Shown: one piece after another, positions 7,792-17,612 of the stretch | Numbering within the stretch: position 1 is the first letter of the stretch | How the letters are laid out: each line of letters begins with the position of its first letter | Origin: Photorhabdus sp. CRCIA-P01 | GTDB taxonomy: Bacteria; Pseudomonadota; Gammaproteobacteria; Enterobacterales; Enterobacteriaceae | Reading direction: 5' to 3' | Length of the DNA: 50,301 bases | NCBI RefSeq assembly: GCF_003545805.1 | Contig: NZ_NMQR01000033.1 | Location: 1 to 50,301, forward strand | Program-made: the position numbers and the translations under genes | The notes under the pieces: model-generated | The model's input: only the letters and a program-made list of their open reading frames with translations | Told to the model about the DNA's origin: nothing | Database searches by the model: none

Positions 7792-8230
7792 TACCAATAA
7801 GCCAATTTGAATCAAGAATTATGCAACTCATTGGCTTAGCTCGCAACTCAATAATTTATTTATCATTAGCTATTCATTTTGAAGAGCGCAGGAGCCCAAA
7901 AAATGGTATCTACATGCCAATAGAAGTACCATTAAAGCAAAGTTTGTGATTGTTCCAAGAGCATTTATAATGCCAAGGTGAAACTGATTATAAATGGGGC
8001 ATTAATGCCCCTAACCTGCTTCCTGTAAATTAGCATACCACAAAGTTATGTCTGCTCTTCGCCCAAAGCCAACTATCTGATTTGATCGTGTACTGCCAGA
8101 GCATATTGTCAGGTTAAGTCCAAGCTAATACATTTTATATTTATAAGAAAATTATCTTTACGCCAATATTTATCAAAATATTTTTCAAAACTCATACTTT
8201 CAACATATTTTATTAATTCTTGGTAGATAT
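7792..8230. other. Intergenic stretch without a confirmed gene
   Basis: One short minus-strand frame within about 7868-8000 reads partly like a hydrophobic tail (ALGTITNFALMVLLLACRYH) but has no start codon upstream and is followed by a stop, so it may be a gene remnant. No RNA gene or mobile-element end is recognised. Confidence 0.4.
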
Positions 8231-8251
8231 AAAAAACCACCCGAAGGTGGC
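8231..8251 (-). terminator. Intrinsic terminator of the small secreted protein gene
   Basis: On the minus strand GCCACCTTCGGGTGG is followed by TTTTTT: a CCACC/GGTGG stem with a stable TTCG loop, 10 nt after the stop codon. Confidence 0.82.
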
Positions 8252-8261
8252 TATTGTCGTC

Positions 8262-8843
8262 TCAAACATCTTCATCCAGTTTTTCACGATCTAATTCCAG
8301 TAATTCTTGGAATTCCTTTAATCCCTTTAATTCCTGGACGTTTTTTTCGAAATCTGGGAGCGTATAAACATCTGGACTCGTATAAATAAGTTGACTGGTT
8401 TCTATGCCTTCTTTACCACATATTACATGTATATCAACTAATACCGTATTATTATCATAACCTATAGACATAGTTCCATTGTATTTTAGCGCGTTACCAA
8501 ATGCTTCTTGTGATGGATACGATGATTCATCTCCGTACTTTTTCGTTAACGATTTGCTTACTGGCTTCACGAGGCGGCCAATACTAATCTCTAATCTTTT
8601 AAATTCTCCATTTAAAAAAAATGCCATTGCTTCACGCTTTTTGTTAGCAAACGAAAAGTCAGAACATGAATAAAGTGATACTTCTTCTATTTGAGAATCT
8701 CCCTCAAATTTTTCAAAATCACATAATCTCTTCGAAAGAAACTCTTCTTCTGTCATGCCAAACTTTGCATCTTTATACCCATCAACTGCCATTGCACCAA
8801 AGCTAATCATTCCCAATGCAAGCATAACTGCCAATTTTTTCAT
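8262..8843 (-). CDS. Small periplasmic or secreted protein of unknown function
   Basis: A 193-residue protein with a clear signal peptide: MKKLAVMLALGMISFGAMA, cleavage expected after AMA at residue 19. The mature part begins VDGYKDAKFGMTEEEFL, a pattern seen in small enterobacterial exported proteins, and has three cysteines (in KRLCDFE, YSCSDF, VICGKE). The C-terminus is acidic and helical (about residues 165-193). A good AAAGGAG site precedes the start and its own terminator follows, so it is monocistronic. I do not recognise a named family. It sits between the toxin-antitoxin genes and the lux operon. Confidence 0.7.
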   Translation of the reverse strand: MKKLAVMLALGMISFGAMAVDGYKDAKFGMTEEEFLSKRLCDFEKFEGDSQIEEVSLYSCSDFSFANKKREAMAFFLNGEFKRLEISIGRLVKPVSKSLTKKYGDESSYPSQEAFGNALKYNGTMSIGYDNNTVLVDIHVICGKEGIETSQLIYTSPDVYTLPDFEKNVQELKGLKEFQELLELDREKLDEDV

Positions 8844-9004
8844 ATTATCTCCTTTTGCTTTGAGCCAATGAGAACAGTGTTAAACCAACCCCACAAACTT
8901 CTATCAAGCACCCAAATGTGGATGTTTTGGAGAATTTTGTAAAGTGTAGATGTCATTCAGATTTATATAACACAAGCATTCCACTTACAATTGGGCAAAG
9001 GACA

Positions 9005-10117
9005 TTAACTACCAAATGCTTCGGTTAAACTTAAAGCACACCCTTTCTGTGCCCTCGTATTGACGCGACGTAAAATCTCAACGAGTACACCAGGATACTT
9101 ACCATATTCTCTGCTAATTATCCCGACATCATCGGTAACAATAAATGCTGGATAACTGGTTGCTGACGCATCCATATAACTCATCAACCCCGGCGTTCCA
9201 TCAGGTACAGGTTTCAACGTTTCAGGATCAAGTGCTCGCGCATACACCCACGGCGGAACATGTTTACGCTGCATTTCATCTTCAAAGAAACACGTGTTGA
9301 GTTCAACTTGATTAAATATATCTCGGATCTGACCAATATCACTGAGGTTGAAAGTGTCAAATAAAAGATGATTGAAGTCATCACGTTTCAGGGATTCTTT
9401 TTCGTGATTTTTCCAGCCGCCACCCGTTATGATATAAAGGCTTTTATCCCCATAAAATGAGATATTTTTATCTTTCATATAATGGCAGAGCAAATAAATA
9501 AAGTATGGCGAACCGATAAGACAAATATCTTTCCCTTGATTTTTTATTCGTTCAAGGCTATTCAATGTCTTAACAAAATCTATTCGTTCTTCTGTTACGG
9601 TAAATGTCGTGGGATATAACAATTCCACCAAGCTCATAACATATTTAAACCAAATGTTATGAGCATTAAATCTATCTGGTCCCAAGTTGACCAACTCCAT
9701 TTGATGATCAAACCAGCTACCAACATATTTCATACCATAACTCACAGAGCCTAAGAGTCTCTCAATACTTAGTCTGTCACGCGCCACCTCACTTTTTAAA
9801 CCATTCGTACCGCTACTGGTAAACCAACTTTCAATCTCGTTCTCCTGAGAAGTTAATAAGCGAGTAAACTTAAAAACTGATGTTGGGAATACAGGTATGT
9901 CATCAATTTCCGTAATATTGTCATCTACTTTGTGTGCCTGACAATAGTGACGGTATTCTTGACAATGTTTATAGTGATTACGAAATGCATCAAGCACAAG
10001 TTTCTTTCTGATTTTTTCCTGTTCATCGTAAGACCAAGCTAATGGATCGCTCGAAAAAATCAAATCATCAATTTCTGAACTTGCTGTGATTTCTTGTTTA
10101 TCAACACATGAAGTCAT
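9005..10117 (-). CDS. luxE: Acyl-protein synthetase / long-chain-fatty-acid ligase LuxE
   Basis: A 370-residue subunit of the fatty acid reductase complex. It activates myristate with ATP and passes the acyl group through its own cysteine to LuxC for reduction to aldehyde. SSGTNG is the adenylation-type loop. A cysteine near the C-terminus ([12 protein letters not shown], Cys360) fits the acyl-accepting Cys364 of Vibrio harveyi. The start at 10117 gives [19 protein letters not shown] and the standard P. luminescens length, with GAGGGG upstream; the longer frame from 10189 would start inside the ERIC element. It is the last lux gene, separated from luxB by that element. Confidence 0.97.
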   Translation of the reverse strand: MTSCVDKQEITASSEIDDLIFSSDPLAWSYDEQEKIRKKLVLDAFRNHYKHCQEYRHYCQAHKVDDNITEIDDIPVFPTSVFKFTRLLTSQENEIESWFTSSGTNGLKSEVARDRLSIERLLGSVSYGMKYVGSWFDHQMELVNLGPDRFNAHNIWFKYVMSLVELLYPTTFTVTEERIDFVKTLNSLERIKNQGKDICLIGSPYFIYLLCHYMKDKNISFYGDKSLYIITGGGWKNHEKESLKRDDFNHLLFDTFNLSDIGQIRDIFNQVELNTCFFEDEMQRKHVPPWVYARALDPETLKPVPDGTPGLMSYMDASATSYPAFIVTDDVGIISREYGKYPGVLVEILRRVNTRAQKGCALSLTEAFGS

Positions 10118-10177
10118 ACCTGTTTTACCCCTCAAAATAATATTAGAGAGTATGGCAGCACTGCCGTCATACTCTTT

Positions 10178-10304
10178 TATACCCTTCATCTTTCAAGCTG
10201 CTGCTTTGTTGGCTGCTTTCACTCACCCCAGTCACATCGTTATCTATGCTCCTGGGGATTCGTTCACTTGCCGCCGCGCTGCAACTCGAAATCTATTAGG
10301 TATA
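10178..10304. repeat. ERIC element between luxB and luxE, overlapping the luxB stop
   Basis: 127 bp, from TATACCCTTCATCTTTCAAG to AGGTATA, with the ERIC core CTCACCCCAGTCACATCG and CTCCTGGGGATTCG. Its terminal 9 bp include the luxB stop codon (10296-10298). ERIC-type repeats between luxB and luxE are an established feature of Photorhabdus lux operons. The hairpin may affect luxE expression relative to luxAB. Confidence 0.95.
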
Positions 10305-11279
10305 TTCCATGTGGTACTTCTTAATATTATCATTAACAATATTAATTACATTTTTTTGGTGCATCAAGTCATTCATTGGTTCAAAGGATAGCAATACACT
10401 TTTTGCATCGCATTTTTCAATTGCCCGCTTAGCCGCAGTTATACATTCCGTATAATCTCCGACAGCATTTTCTGAAATTATCTGTTCAAGTTTATTTTCA
10501 AAATTTTCATTAGGGTGCATTTCAAGAACATAATCACTTATAAATGCACGCGTCTCTTGTTTGGCTTTCTTACTATCTTCGTTATAGTTAACTAATATCA
10601 TTAACTGATGGTCTATCGCTGACAGATCAACGCCATATTTATCAGCAATGGCTTTATACCTTTCAGCATATTCATGTCTAACATCATTGGAGTCATCCCA
10701 CTTAAAGATGAGAGGAATGCCTTTTTTAGCAGCCCATTCTACAATACGATGGCTTGTTGCCGTGACATATTTCCGAGGCCCACCTGGCGTATAAGCATGA
10801 GGGTTTACAGATATTTTGGGAAAACTATAAAAGTCGCTATCTGGATTACAATAGCCCGTTGTTAAAGCATCGTTAATGATTCCATAACACTCTTCAAATA
10901 GTTGCTGTTGATATTCAACAGGGCGATTAAAAAAATGCATTTCATCTTTTTTTTCGCAATCACTAAGCCCTAAAATAAATCTCCCTTCGCTTAACTGATC
11001 CAATAAGCAAGCTTCCTCCGCTATTCGGACAGGATGATGTGTTGTAATGATGTGATTCAATGAACCAACTTTAATTTTCTCCGTTAAACCGAGCAAAAAA
11101 CTAGAAACAGTCAGGGGAGCACCGACAACACCATTACCTGAAAAATGATTTTCATATACCAAAATCTGTTCAAAATTCAATTTATCGACATACTCCGTTA
11201 TTTCCCGCATGCGAACTATACTTTGTTCTTGAACAGTTTTTGAATTGATGAAGTTAAGGAAGAACAATCCAAATTTCAT
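10296..11279 (-). CDS. luxB: Alkanal monooxygenase (luciferase) beta chain
   Basis: A 327-residue beta subunit of bacterial luciferase, full length for Photorhabdus. It begins MKFGLFFLNFINSKTVQEQS and ends DDNIKKYHMEYT-like (here NDNIKKYHMEYT). It has the TIM-barrel luciferase-like fold but lacks the active-site region of the alpha chain; it stabilises LuxA, which carries catalysis. The stop codon lies inside an ERIC element. Adjacent to luxA with a 14-nt gap. A handful of substitutions relative to remembered P. luminescens LuxB suggest a different species or subspecies. Confidence 0.98.
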   Translation of the reverse strand: MKFGLFFLNFINSKTVQEQSIVRMREITEYVDKLNFEQILVYENHFSGNGVVGAPLTVSSFLLGLTEKIKVGSLNHIITTHHPVRIAEEACLLDQLSEGRFILGLSDCEKKDEMHFFNRPVEYQQQLFEECYGIINDALTTGYCNPDSDFYSFPKISVNPHAYTPGGPRKYVTATSHRIVEWAAKKGIPLIFKWDDSNDVRHEYAERYKAIADKYGVDLSAIDHQLMILVNYNEDSKKAKQETRAFISDYVLEMHPNENFENKLEQIISENAVGDYTECITAAKRAIEKCDAKSVLLSFEPMNDLMHQKNVINIVNDNIKKYHMEYT

Positions 11280-11293
11280 TTCTTTTTCCTTAG

Positions 11294-12376
11294 CTAATAT
11301 AATAGCGAACGTTGTTTTTCTTTAAGAAATGGCATGACATCAGACTGGAAAAGCTTCATGGAAGCAATAATTTCATCTACTGTTCCATTAGCTTCAAATC
11401 CACAACAAATATTTGATATTCCTGTGGCGTCAATGTCTTTTTGAATTATGTTAATGCATTCCCGCGGGGTGCCGACGGGATTGATTTCGTAACTGTAATC
11501 AATACGGCGATTAGTATTTTTATGTCCTTTCAATACAAAGTCACGCCACTGCCCTTTATTGAAATCATAACCTCTTGTTTGGTCTGAATCATCGAAAATG
11601 GTCGTGGCATTCACATAAGAATCATACCAATGCCCTAGAAAATTCCGGCAAATTTCTTTCGCTTTATTTGAGTCATGATCTACAGATGTTATATATGATA
11701 AGCAATGGTCGATATTATGAATATCGTGACCATATTCTTGAGCCACCTCGTTATAGAGCTCAAGTTGTGCTTTCTTTTCGTTAGTATTGATAATCCAACT
11801 TAATATCATCGGTAAACCAAATTGAGCGGCCCACTCAGTGGTCGAGGCTGATTCAGCCACCACATAAACAGGTGCTCCACCTTTACTGTATGCTGTCGGG
11901 TTTACTTTTACCTTATGGAACTTGATATGTTCATTGTCAGCTTCCACATATCCCTCTGTCATTCCATTTTTTATCAACCCGTACCAACACTCCGTCAAAG
12001 CGCGACTGTTATTCATATCTGTGCCAAATACGCGAAAATCTTTGTTGTAAAGCCCCCGACAAATACCAAACCTAAATCGTCCTTTTGACATTTGATCCAA
12101 TAAATTCACATCTTCAAGTTGGCGCACTGGATGAGCGGTGGGAAGAACAATAGCAGCAGTCCCTACATTCAATTTTTTGGTTGCACCAAGTAAATACGCA
12201 GCAGCGACATAAGGATTACCAAGCAAACCAAACTCCGTGAAATGATGCTCTAGTAACCATACAGTATCAAAACCACACTCCTCAGAGATACGACCTAATT
12301 TAACCAAACGTTTTATGACCTCGGTTTGGGAAAATTGAGGAGGTTGGTATGTAAGCAAAAAGTTTCCAAATTTCAT
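11294..12376 (-). CDS. luxA: Alkanal monooxygenase (luciferase) alpha chain
   Basis: A 360-residue catalytic subunit of bacterial luciferase. It oxidises FMNH2 and a long-chain aldehyde with O2, giving blue-green light. It carries the catalytic His44 (WLLEHHF), the reactive Cys106 (FRFGICRG) and the mobile-loop region around residues 260-290 ([20 protein letters not shown]). The start [20 protein letters not shown] matches the known N-terminus, with AAGGA upstream. It forms a heterodimer with LuxB, encoded next. Confidence 0.98.
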   Translation of the reverse strand: MKFGNFLLTYQPPQFSQTEVIKRLVKLGRISEECGFDTVWLLEHHFTEFGLLGNPYVAAAYLLGATKKLNVGTAAIVLPTAHPVRQLEDVNLLDQMSKGRFRFGICRGLYNKDFRVFGTDMNNSRALTECWYGLIKNGMTEGYVEADNEHIKFHKVKVNPTAYSKGGAPVYVVAESASTTEWAAQFGLPMILSWIINTNEKKAQLELYNEVAQEYGHDIHNIDHCLSYITSVDHDSNKAKEICRNFLGHWYDSYVNATTIFDDSDQTRGYDFNKGQWRDFVLKGHKNTNRRIDYSYEINPVGTPRECINIIQKDIDATGISNICCGFEANGTVDEIIASMKLFQSDVMPFLKEKQRSLLY

Positions 12377-12410
12377 AGAGAGTCCTTATGTTTCTATCTA
12401 AGTGATAGAG

Positions 12411-13334
12411 TTAAGACAACAAAATTGTTTGATTCTCAATCTCAATTTTCATTCGGCGTTCATTGACTGTCGCAATGGTTAGATGTTCAAATGATGGCTC
12501 AGTGATATTGATATCAATATCCAGACTACCATCATCCATCGCGATAGCGGCTTTCGTAACCGATTGATAAAAATTCCGTAGGACCACTAAGTTCTCACCC
12601 AAATCATGCGAGCTTCCTAGCAAAGAATATATCTTGCATCGATTACTACGAATACTTGATAACAATGTGATGACTTCATCTTGCTTTACCCAATTGTCGT
12701 TATTGGCGGTAAAAGCAATAAATGGAATATCAAGATGCGTCATGCTATTGATTGTAGAGGTTAAATCTTCCCAACCAAAATCAAGGCAATCTCTCGCAAA
12801 GACTTCAGCGCCCAATTCATGGCCTTCAAAATCTAAATTACTTGGCAATTCATCAATCGGTAAACTGAGATAATCAAATCCTAAAGCTCTTTCTAAGGTA
12901 TATCTTAAATTAACAACACCGACCGCAGTGATTAAAAACGAAACATTAATTTCAGATAGACTTGCATAAACTATCCGTGCAGATAAGCTTGAAGCCAAAA
13001 TACCACGGTTATTTATTTTTCGTGTATTTAACCAATCAACCACTGCTAATAAACTCTGTTTTCCTATAGACATTGTAAATTCATCAATTGTCCCTGAACT
13101 CAATCCAACATGGTGAAGAGAATCATAACGGATCACATGAAATCCATTCCGCGACAAATATTCCGCCAGACCAGCAAAATGATCCATCCTTCGGGCAAAG
13201 CCCGATGCAATAATGATAGTATTCTTTCTCTTTGGGCTGTTTTCTTCTGGCAGCGTTTCCCAAACATGAATTTTTTTATTTTCTTCAACACAAAGAACAT
13301 GGTCGATGGTTTTATATCTGGATGCATTTTCCAT
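12411..13334 (-). CDS. luxD: Acyl transferase (myristoyl-ACP thioesterase) LuxD
   Basis: A 307-residue alpha/beta-hydrolase that releases myristic acid from acyl-ACP for the fatty acid reductase. The catalytic triad is visible as Ser116 (ASSLSAR), Asp213 (ANNDNWV) and His243 (GSSHDLGE), two positions after the V. harveyi numbering (114, 211, 241). The start is MENASRYKTIDHVLCVEENK. Gaps of 12 nt to luxC and 34 nt to luxA fit one operon. Confidence 0.97.
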   Translation of the reverse strand: MENASRYKTIDHVLCVEENKKIHVWETLPEENSPKRKNTIIIASGFARRMDHFAGLAEYLSRNGFHVIRYDSLHHVGLSSGTIDEFTMSIGKQSLLAVVDWLNTRKINNRGILASSLSARIVYASLSEINVSFLITAVGVVNLRYTLERALGFDYLSLPIDELPSNLDFEGHELGAEVFARDCLDFGWEDLTSTINSMTHLDIPFIAFTANNDNWVKQDEVITLLSSIRSNRCKIYSLLGSSHDLGENLVVLRNFYQSVTKAAIAMDDGSLDIDINITEPSFEHLTIATVNERRMKIEIENQTILLS

Positions 13335-13346
13335 ACTTTTTACCTA

Positions 13347-14789
13347 TTACGGGACAAATACAAGGAACTTATCTTCTTCCAGGAATCGAGTTTGTTCTAT
13401 TTCAACCGCAACATCCTTAGCAGTATAGTTAGATGGCCTTTCATGAGCAATATATGTCACTAATCGTTGTAACGGTCTCATGCCGTCATGAGATCCACCA
13501 ACGCGAAATATGTTATTCATTCCTGCTTCCACAATCCTTTCCGCACCTCTTAATGCTAATAAGTCTCGATATTTAAATGCTGACTCCCAAGGAAAAATAG
13601 ATATGGTTTGCGTCTTATTTTTCTGAACATAAGGCAATATTTGCTCAATATTATCGACGTGATGAAGGTACACACATCGGCCAAGTGGTTGATTAAGTTC
13701 CACACCTGCATTTGACTCAATAATCATCCAGCTCTGATGAATATCAGCCTCTACTTTTAATCCAGCAAACAAGCTTTCTTTTTGGACCAAAGAATAGGCC
13801 GCCTTTTCATCAAAATCTTTTTTGGTGTTTGGTAATATATGCGCATATAGATTAAGTTTTTCTATCAACACTAGCTTAAATTCTTCATAATGGCTTCCCA
13901 TGTAGTATATGTTTTGGGTGGAAAAACAAGCTCGCTGATCGTAAAAACAAATATCATGAGCCGCACCTGTAGCTGCTGACAGCAAATCAACTGGGTTATC
14001 AATAATGCAAAAACTCTTCTTAGGACCAAATTTAATCACGTCAACATAAGGTGGTGCATGTTCCACAGCCCAATTAATCGCATCTTCCCTTCCCCAAGCG
14101 ACAATAACATCCGCATGTTGCATAATTTCTTTTGCGAGTGACGTATCCCCTTGATGTTGCCAATATACGACAGACAAAGAGCGCGTTATCGGATGATTAG
14201 GGTCCACATCGATAAAACTTAACGCTAATGCATTAGCTGTAAAAGGATCGGTTGATGATGTTCTTATAATGCACTGATTCTTGGTTAAAATTGCGCGTAG
14301 TATAGACATGATCCCAGATAATGGAACATTACCTGCCAACAGATGTACAGACTTACCTTTTGGGAAAGCCCTAATGTAACTTTCATCCTGAGGTAGCCAT
14401 TCATCCATGATATGGCGAGAACCAAGTTCATTTTCCACAACATCATAAAGGCCACCTTTAGAACATAAAATCATAGATATCCAATTGGCCTCTAACTTGG
14501 CCATTTCTTCTGAATATCCCATATATTTTTTTAAGTCACGAATGTATGTCCTGCGTCTTGAATATTCTTCATTTTTCCATCTTTGCCCTACCGTATAGAG
14601 AAAATTGATAATGTTATGCAACCGTAATTTATTATTATCATTATAATCAATAATGTTTTTTACATGAGAGTCATTCAATATTGGTAGGTAAACACTATTA
14701 TCACCAAAATTAATGGATTGCACTAAATCATCACTTTCGGGAAAGATTTCAACCTGGCCGTTAATAATGAATGAAATTTTTTTAGTCAT
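13347..14789 (-). CDS. luxC: Acyl-CoA/long-chain acyl-protein reductase LuxC
   Basis: A 480-residue NADPH-dependent reductase of the fatty acid reductase complex, the first gene of the operon. It receives the acyl group from LuxE on a cysteine ([12 protein letters not shown], Cys288, matching Cys286 of V. harveyi) and reduces it to the fatty aldehyde used by luciferase. [16 protein letters not shown] (about residues 149-164) and KFGPKKSF lie in the aldehyde-dehydrogenase-like nucleotide fold. TGGAGGGG upstream of the ATG is a strong ribosome site. No luxI or luxR gene is seen here. Confidence 0.97.
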   Translation of the reverse strand: MTKKISFIINGQVEIFPESDDLVQSINFGDNSVYLPILNDSHVKNIIDYNDNNKLRLHNIINFLYTVGQRWKNEEYSRRRTYIRDLKKYMGYSEEMAKLEANWISMILCSKGGLYDVVENELGSRHIMDEWLPQDESYIRAFPKGKSVHLLAGNVPLSGIMSILRAILTKNQCIIRTSSTDPFTANALALSFIDVDPNHPITRSLSVVYWQHQGDTSLAKEIMQHADVIVAWGREDAINWAVEHAPPYVDVIKFGPKKSFCIIDNPVDLLSAATGAAHDICFYDQRACFSTQNIYYMGSHYEEFKLVLIEKLNLYAHILPNTKKDFDEKAAYSLVQKESLFAGLKVEADIHQSWMIIESNAGVELNQPLGRCVYLHHVDNIEQILPYVQKNKTQTISIFPWESAFKYRDLLALRGAERIVEAGMNNIFRVGGSHDGMRPLQRLVTYIAHERPSNYTAKDVAVEIEQTRFLEEDKFLVFVP

Positions 14790-15238
14790 ATTTCCCCTCC
14801 ATTTAATAAGGTAATTTCAACTTAAATTGTTGTTTAACCATCTTGCAAACTGGTCGTACCAACTCTTACTTCTTGTATTTTTATATTAAGATAATGTAAG
14901 TAACAAAATATCCATAAAATTCAGATTCTGACTACCGGATTCCTGAGCTGTAAATTTCGTTAGAATTATGATAATAATATGAATTTTCTGCTCAAGGCTG
15001 TTAATGTGAATGAGTGGATCGTCAATATAATTTCTGCTCTGGTTTTAATACCTGTTAAAATAGCAAAGTAAAATTTTCATATCAACAAGATTTGTTAATG
15101 AAAAGTTTAAATTAAAAGAATCACGATCTTATTATACGTGATAATACTTATGTAAATTATTAATTTGTTTATATTATTCAAGATACCTGAGCGCTATTTC
15201 ATAAATACCGACAAAATACATGAATGGCAATGCCGCTT
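14790..15238. other. Upstream region of the lux operon
   Basis: About 450 nt of AT-rich sequence that must hold the luxC promoter. I find no LuxR-type 20-bp palindromic lux box, no ERIC element and no gene. Several TATAAT-like hexamers occur by composition alone, so I name no promoter. Confidence 0.5.
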
Positions 15239-15325
15239 TTCACCGCTGGATTTCCAGAAGAAAGAGCTCAAGCTCAAAATACCTAGACTTTTTACTTGTA
15301 TACACCTCCGATGCAGAGAGGGGTC
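15239..15325 (+). repeat. Degenerate copy of the tRNA-Ser 3' flank
   Basis: Starting at TTCACCGCTGG, the sequence follows the tRNA-Ser downstream flank (6359-6437) through GAAAGAGCTCAAGCTCAAAA, ACTTTTTACTTGTATAC and CTCCGATGCAGAGAGGGGTC, with scattered substitutions, and diverges after that. Same orientation as the tRNA. It marks the right side of the segment holding higBA and lux. Confidence 0.65.
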
Positions 15326-15559
15326 AAATTTCGTGTCGTAAGCAAGGCCCGTCGGTTCAAAATCGGTGTCTGTTGTCTGGATAAGAAATTCGCCAGGATA
15401 AATTTGATAGGTTTTCTGCAAGGTGCCGTAGACCACAATCACCGCGTGATCAGTAGGGATACAGCGACTATTAGCGCCGGTCGAGGTTTCTGTCCCGGCG
15501 TTCCGGCGCTGATTCCGGTAGGCGTGTCCTTATTGTGTTCCTATGTCATCAAATATCAT
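15316..15559 (-). pseudogene. Broken PemK/MazF-family toxin gene
   Basis: Reading left from an ATG at 15559 with GGAG just before it, the first frame (MIFDDIGTQ) stops at once. A second frame gives DTPTGISAGTPGQKPRPALI, containing the KPRPALIV signature of MazF/PemK-type endoribonucleases. A third frame continues VVYGTLQKTYQIYPGEFLIQ and LAYDTKFD, matching the second half of such toxins. At least two frame changes are needed, and the C-terminus is lost where the tRNA-flank copy begins. It is therefore non-functional. Confidence 0.68.
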
Positions 15560-15644
15560 CTCCAGATATTCTCCTCTGACGACAAAGAAACACATTTGAT
15601 CCAAAAATCAATTAACTGACTTTTTTATCAAGATGCCATCAGCA

Positions 15645-17396
15645 TTATTCTTTCCATACGACAAATCCCTCAATATAAAGCTTGTCCAGTGAAGTTTTCA
15701 AAAACGTCTCTATCGCAATCTCAGGTGACATAATAAGCGGCTATCCCCTAACGTTAAATGAAGTATTTACCAGACAACCATAACCGGTTATCTGTTGTAC
15801 CTCTTTTAGCAATCGCCAAAAAGTGGCGTTAATAGTACGTTCAACACGCTGAATACGCGCCGTTCCATCAGCATGGATAATACCTGACACCGGCTTCATC
15901 ATTTCTGGTTTTACTTTGGCGGTGCAAAGCATATATCGAGTCGGCATTAAATTACGTGTCTCAAAAATAGTGTCGCAATCCTCATCCAAAATTGCTGGGG
16001 CAAATGGACGGAAAGCCTCTCGGAATTTCACTGTACTATTAATTCTATCCTTTATTCTTTCACCTGCTGGCAGAGCTAAAATCGAACGGTTACCAAGTGC
16101 CCTTGGGCCAAATTCCATTCGATCATGGAACCAAGCAATGATTTTATCTTCTGCGATATCTTTAGCCGCAGAAATAAAATAATTATCATTCAATCCCAAA
16201 TAACGCCATTTCATTCCCGCATTACCGCCATGTCGGAATAATACATTACGGACTTCATCGGTGGAGAAACGAGGACCGAGGTAAGGATTAAAGTAAGGAT
16301 CCGTGCCATTGTGGTATCCACCAGCCACAAAAAGCGCAGCGCCCAAAGCCGAACCATCATCCCCCGATGCCGGTTGAATAAAGACGTTTTCCACACCATC
16401 AAGCTGACAAAGGACTTGGTTTGCTTTGCAGTTTAAGAACGATCCTCCAGCAAGGCAAAGTGATGTTTCACCCGTTTTTCGCAACCAATAGGTCACTAAC
16501 TGTTTCAGCAGCAGTGTAAATTTTTCCTGTAATCCGGCAGCAAAATCCTGATGAACATCTAGCAAAGTGTCATCCTCTCTTCTTGGCGTAAAACCAAACA
16601 TATCGCTAAGTTGTACCATTGCACTGGGAAAACCATATTCCGCATTGTCAAATGCTTGCGGTAACCAGTTTATCTGTATCGTTCCGCTCTCTGCATCGAA
16701 TTGCGCTAATTCATTAAAAATATCGCGGTATCGTTCAGGATTACCATACGCGGCAAGTCCCATGACTTTATATTCATCACGGTTAAATACAAAGCCAAGG
16801 AACCGGGTACAGATAGCATAAAATATTCCTAATGAAGAACTAATTGGCTGACTGTACAATTTCTGGAATTGCTGGTCTTTAGCAAGATAAACACTTAAGG
16901 ATTCTGTCTCACCCATACCGTCTGAAATAATACACAATGCAGACGGGAAGCCACTGGGATAAAAAGCAGATGCCGCATGAGCCAAATGATGATCTACCCC
17001 TTGAAAACGTGATTCAATATTTTGCCATCCCTCAGCAGCTAATGCATTAATCACGGTTTTTCCACTAAAAACCTCCTCGAATAATTCTTCATTCGACATG
17101 AAAAATCGGCGATAATTATCATAATTAAAACCGTGGGCAATAACCTGTATATCATCTTGCGTAAGACCTGCTTCCGCTAAACAATAGTTAATAGCATTGG
17201 CAGGAAACCGCCCTGTTCCTTTCTCTCCCGTAAAGCGCTCTTCCGCCGCCGCCGCAACAATTTTTCCATCAATAATCAAACAGGCCGCACTATCGACTCC
17301 CTGGCAAATACGTTCGTCTAATTTACTCACCTCTGGATTATTCTCTCGCAGAAAACGTTGAGCATTAGGAAGGCCACTGATACCTAATATAACCAT
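15645..17396 (-). pseudogene. NodU/CmcH-family carbamoyltransferase interrupted by an in-frame TAG
   Basis: The frame from ATG 17396 (GGAGG 8 nt upstream) encodes 551 residues and meets TAG at 15741-15743. It continues in frame for 31 codons (PLIMSPEIAIETFLKTSLDK and on) to TAA at 15645-15647. The junction NTSFNVRG-stop-PLIMSP fits the family pattern NTSFNVRGEP, so a single change of a Glu codon to TAG explains it. Family members transfer carbamoyl from carbamoyl phosphate to hydroxyls of secondary metabolites or Nod factors. Metal-binding HHLAHAASAFYPSGF (about residues 140-154) and HDRMEFGPRALGNRSIL are present. It may be inactive, or read through. The SDR gene upstream could belong to the same pathway. 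Confidence 0.85.
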
Positions 17397-17544
17397 TTTC
17401 TTCACCTCCAAATTGTTATTTTTCTTTCATGAAAATTAAACTATACGCTTTATACTGATAGCCCATTTTGTATTAAGTGGAACCAAGTCATCTCGCCAAA
17501 CAAAGTAATATCATTATTACCACCGAAACCAACTGCATTATTTT

Positions 17545-17605
17545 TATACCCGTTATCTTTCAAGTTACCTCTTTGTTGGCTGCAACTCGAAATCTATTTG
17601 GTATA
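17545..17605. repeat. Internally deleted ERIC element (61 bp)
   Basis: Both ends are kept (TATACCCGTTATCTTTCAAG and GCAACTCGAAATCTATTTGG then TATA), but the central 66 bp including the core palindrome are missing. It lies just before the SDR stop codon side of the intergenic region. Confidence 0.8.
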
Positions 17606-17612
17606 GCTATTA

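Noticed and set aside
14790-15238. lux box or LuxI/LuxR control of luxC
   Set aside because: No 20-bp palindrome of the lux-box type and no luxI/luxR gene; Photorhabdus lux is not known to use them.
15194-15442. 82-residue minus-strand open frame as an intact gene
   Set aside because: Its start is internal to a MazF/PemK-like toxin sequence and its end runs into the tRNA-flank copy. It is better described as part of a pseudogene.
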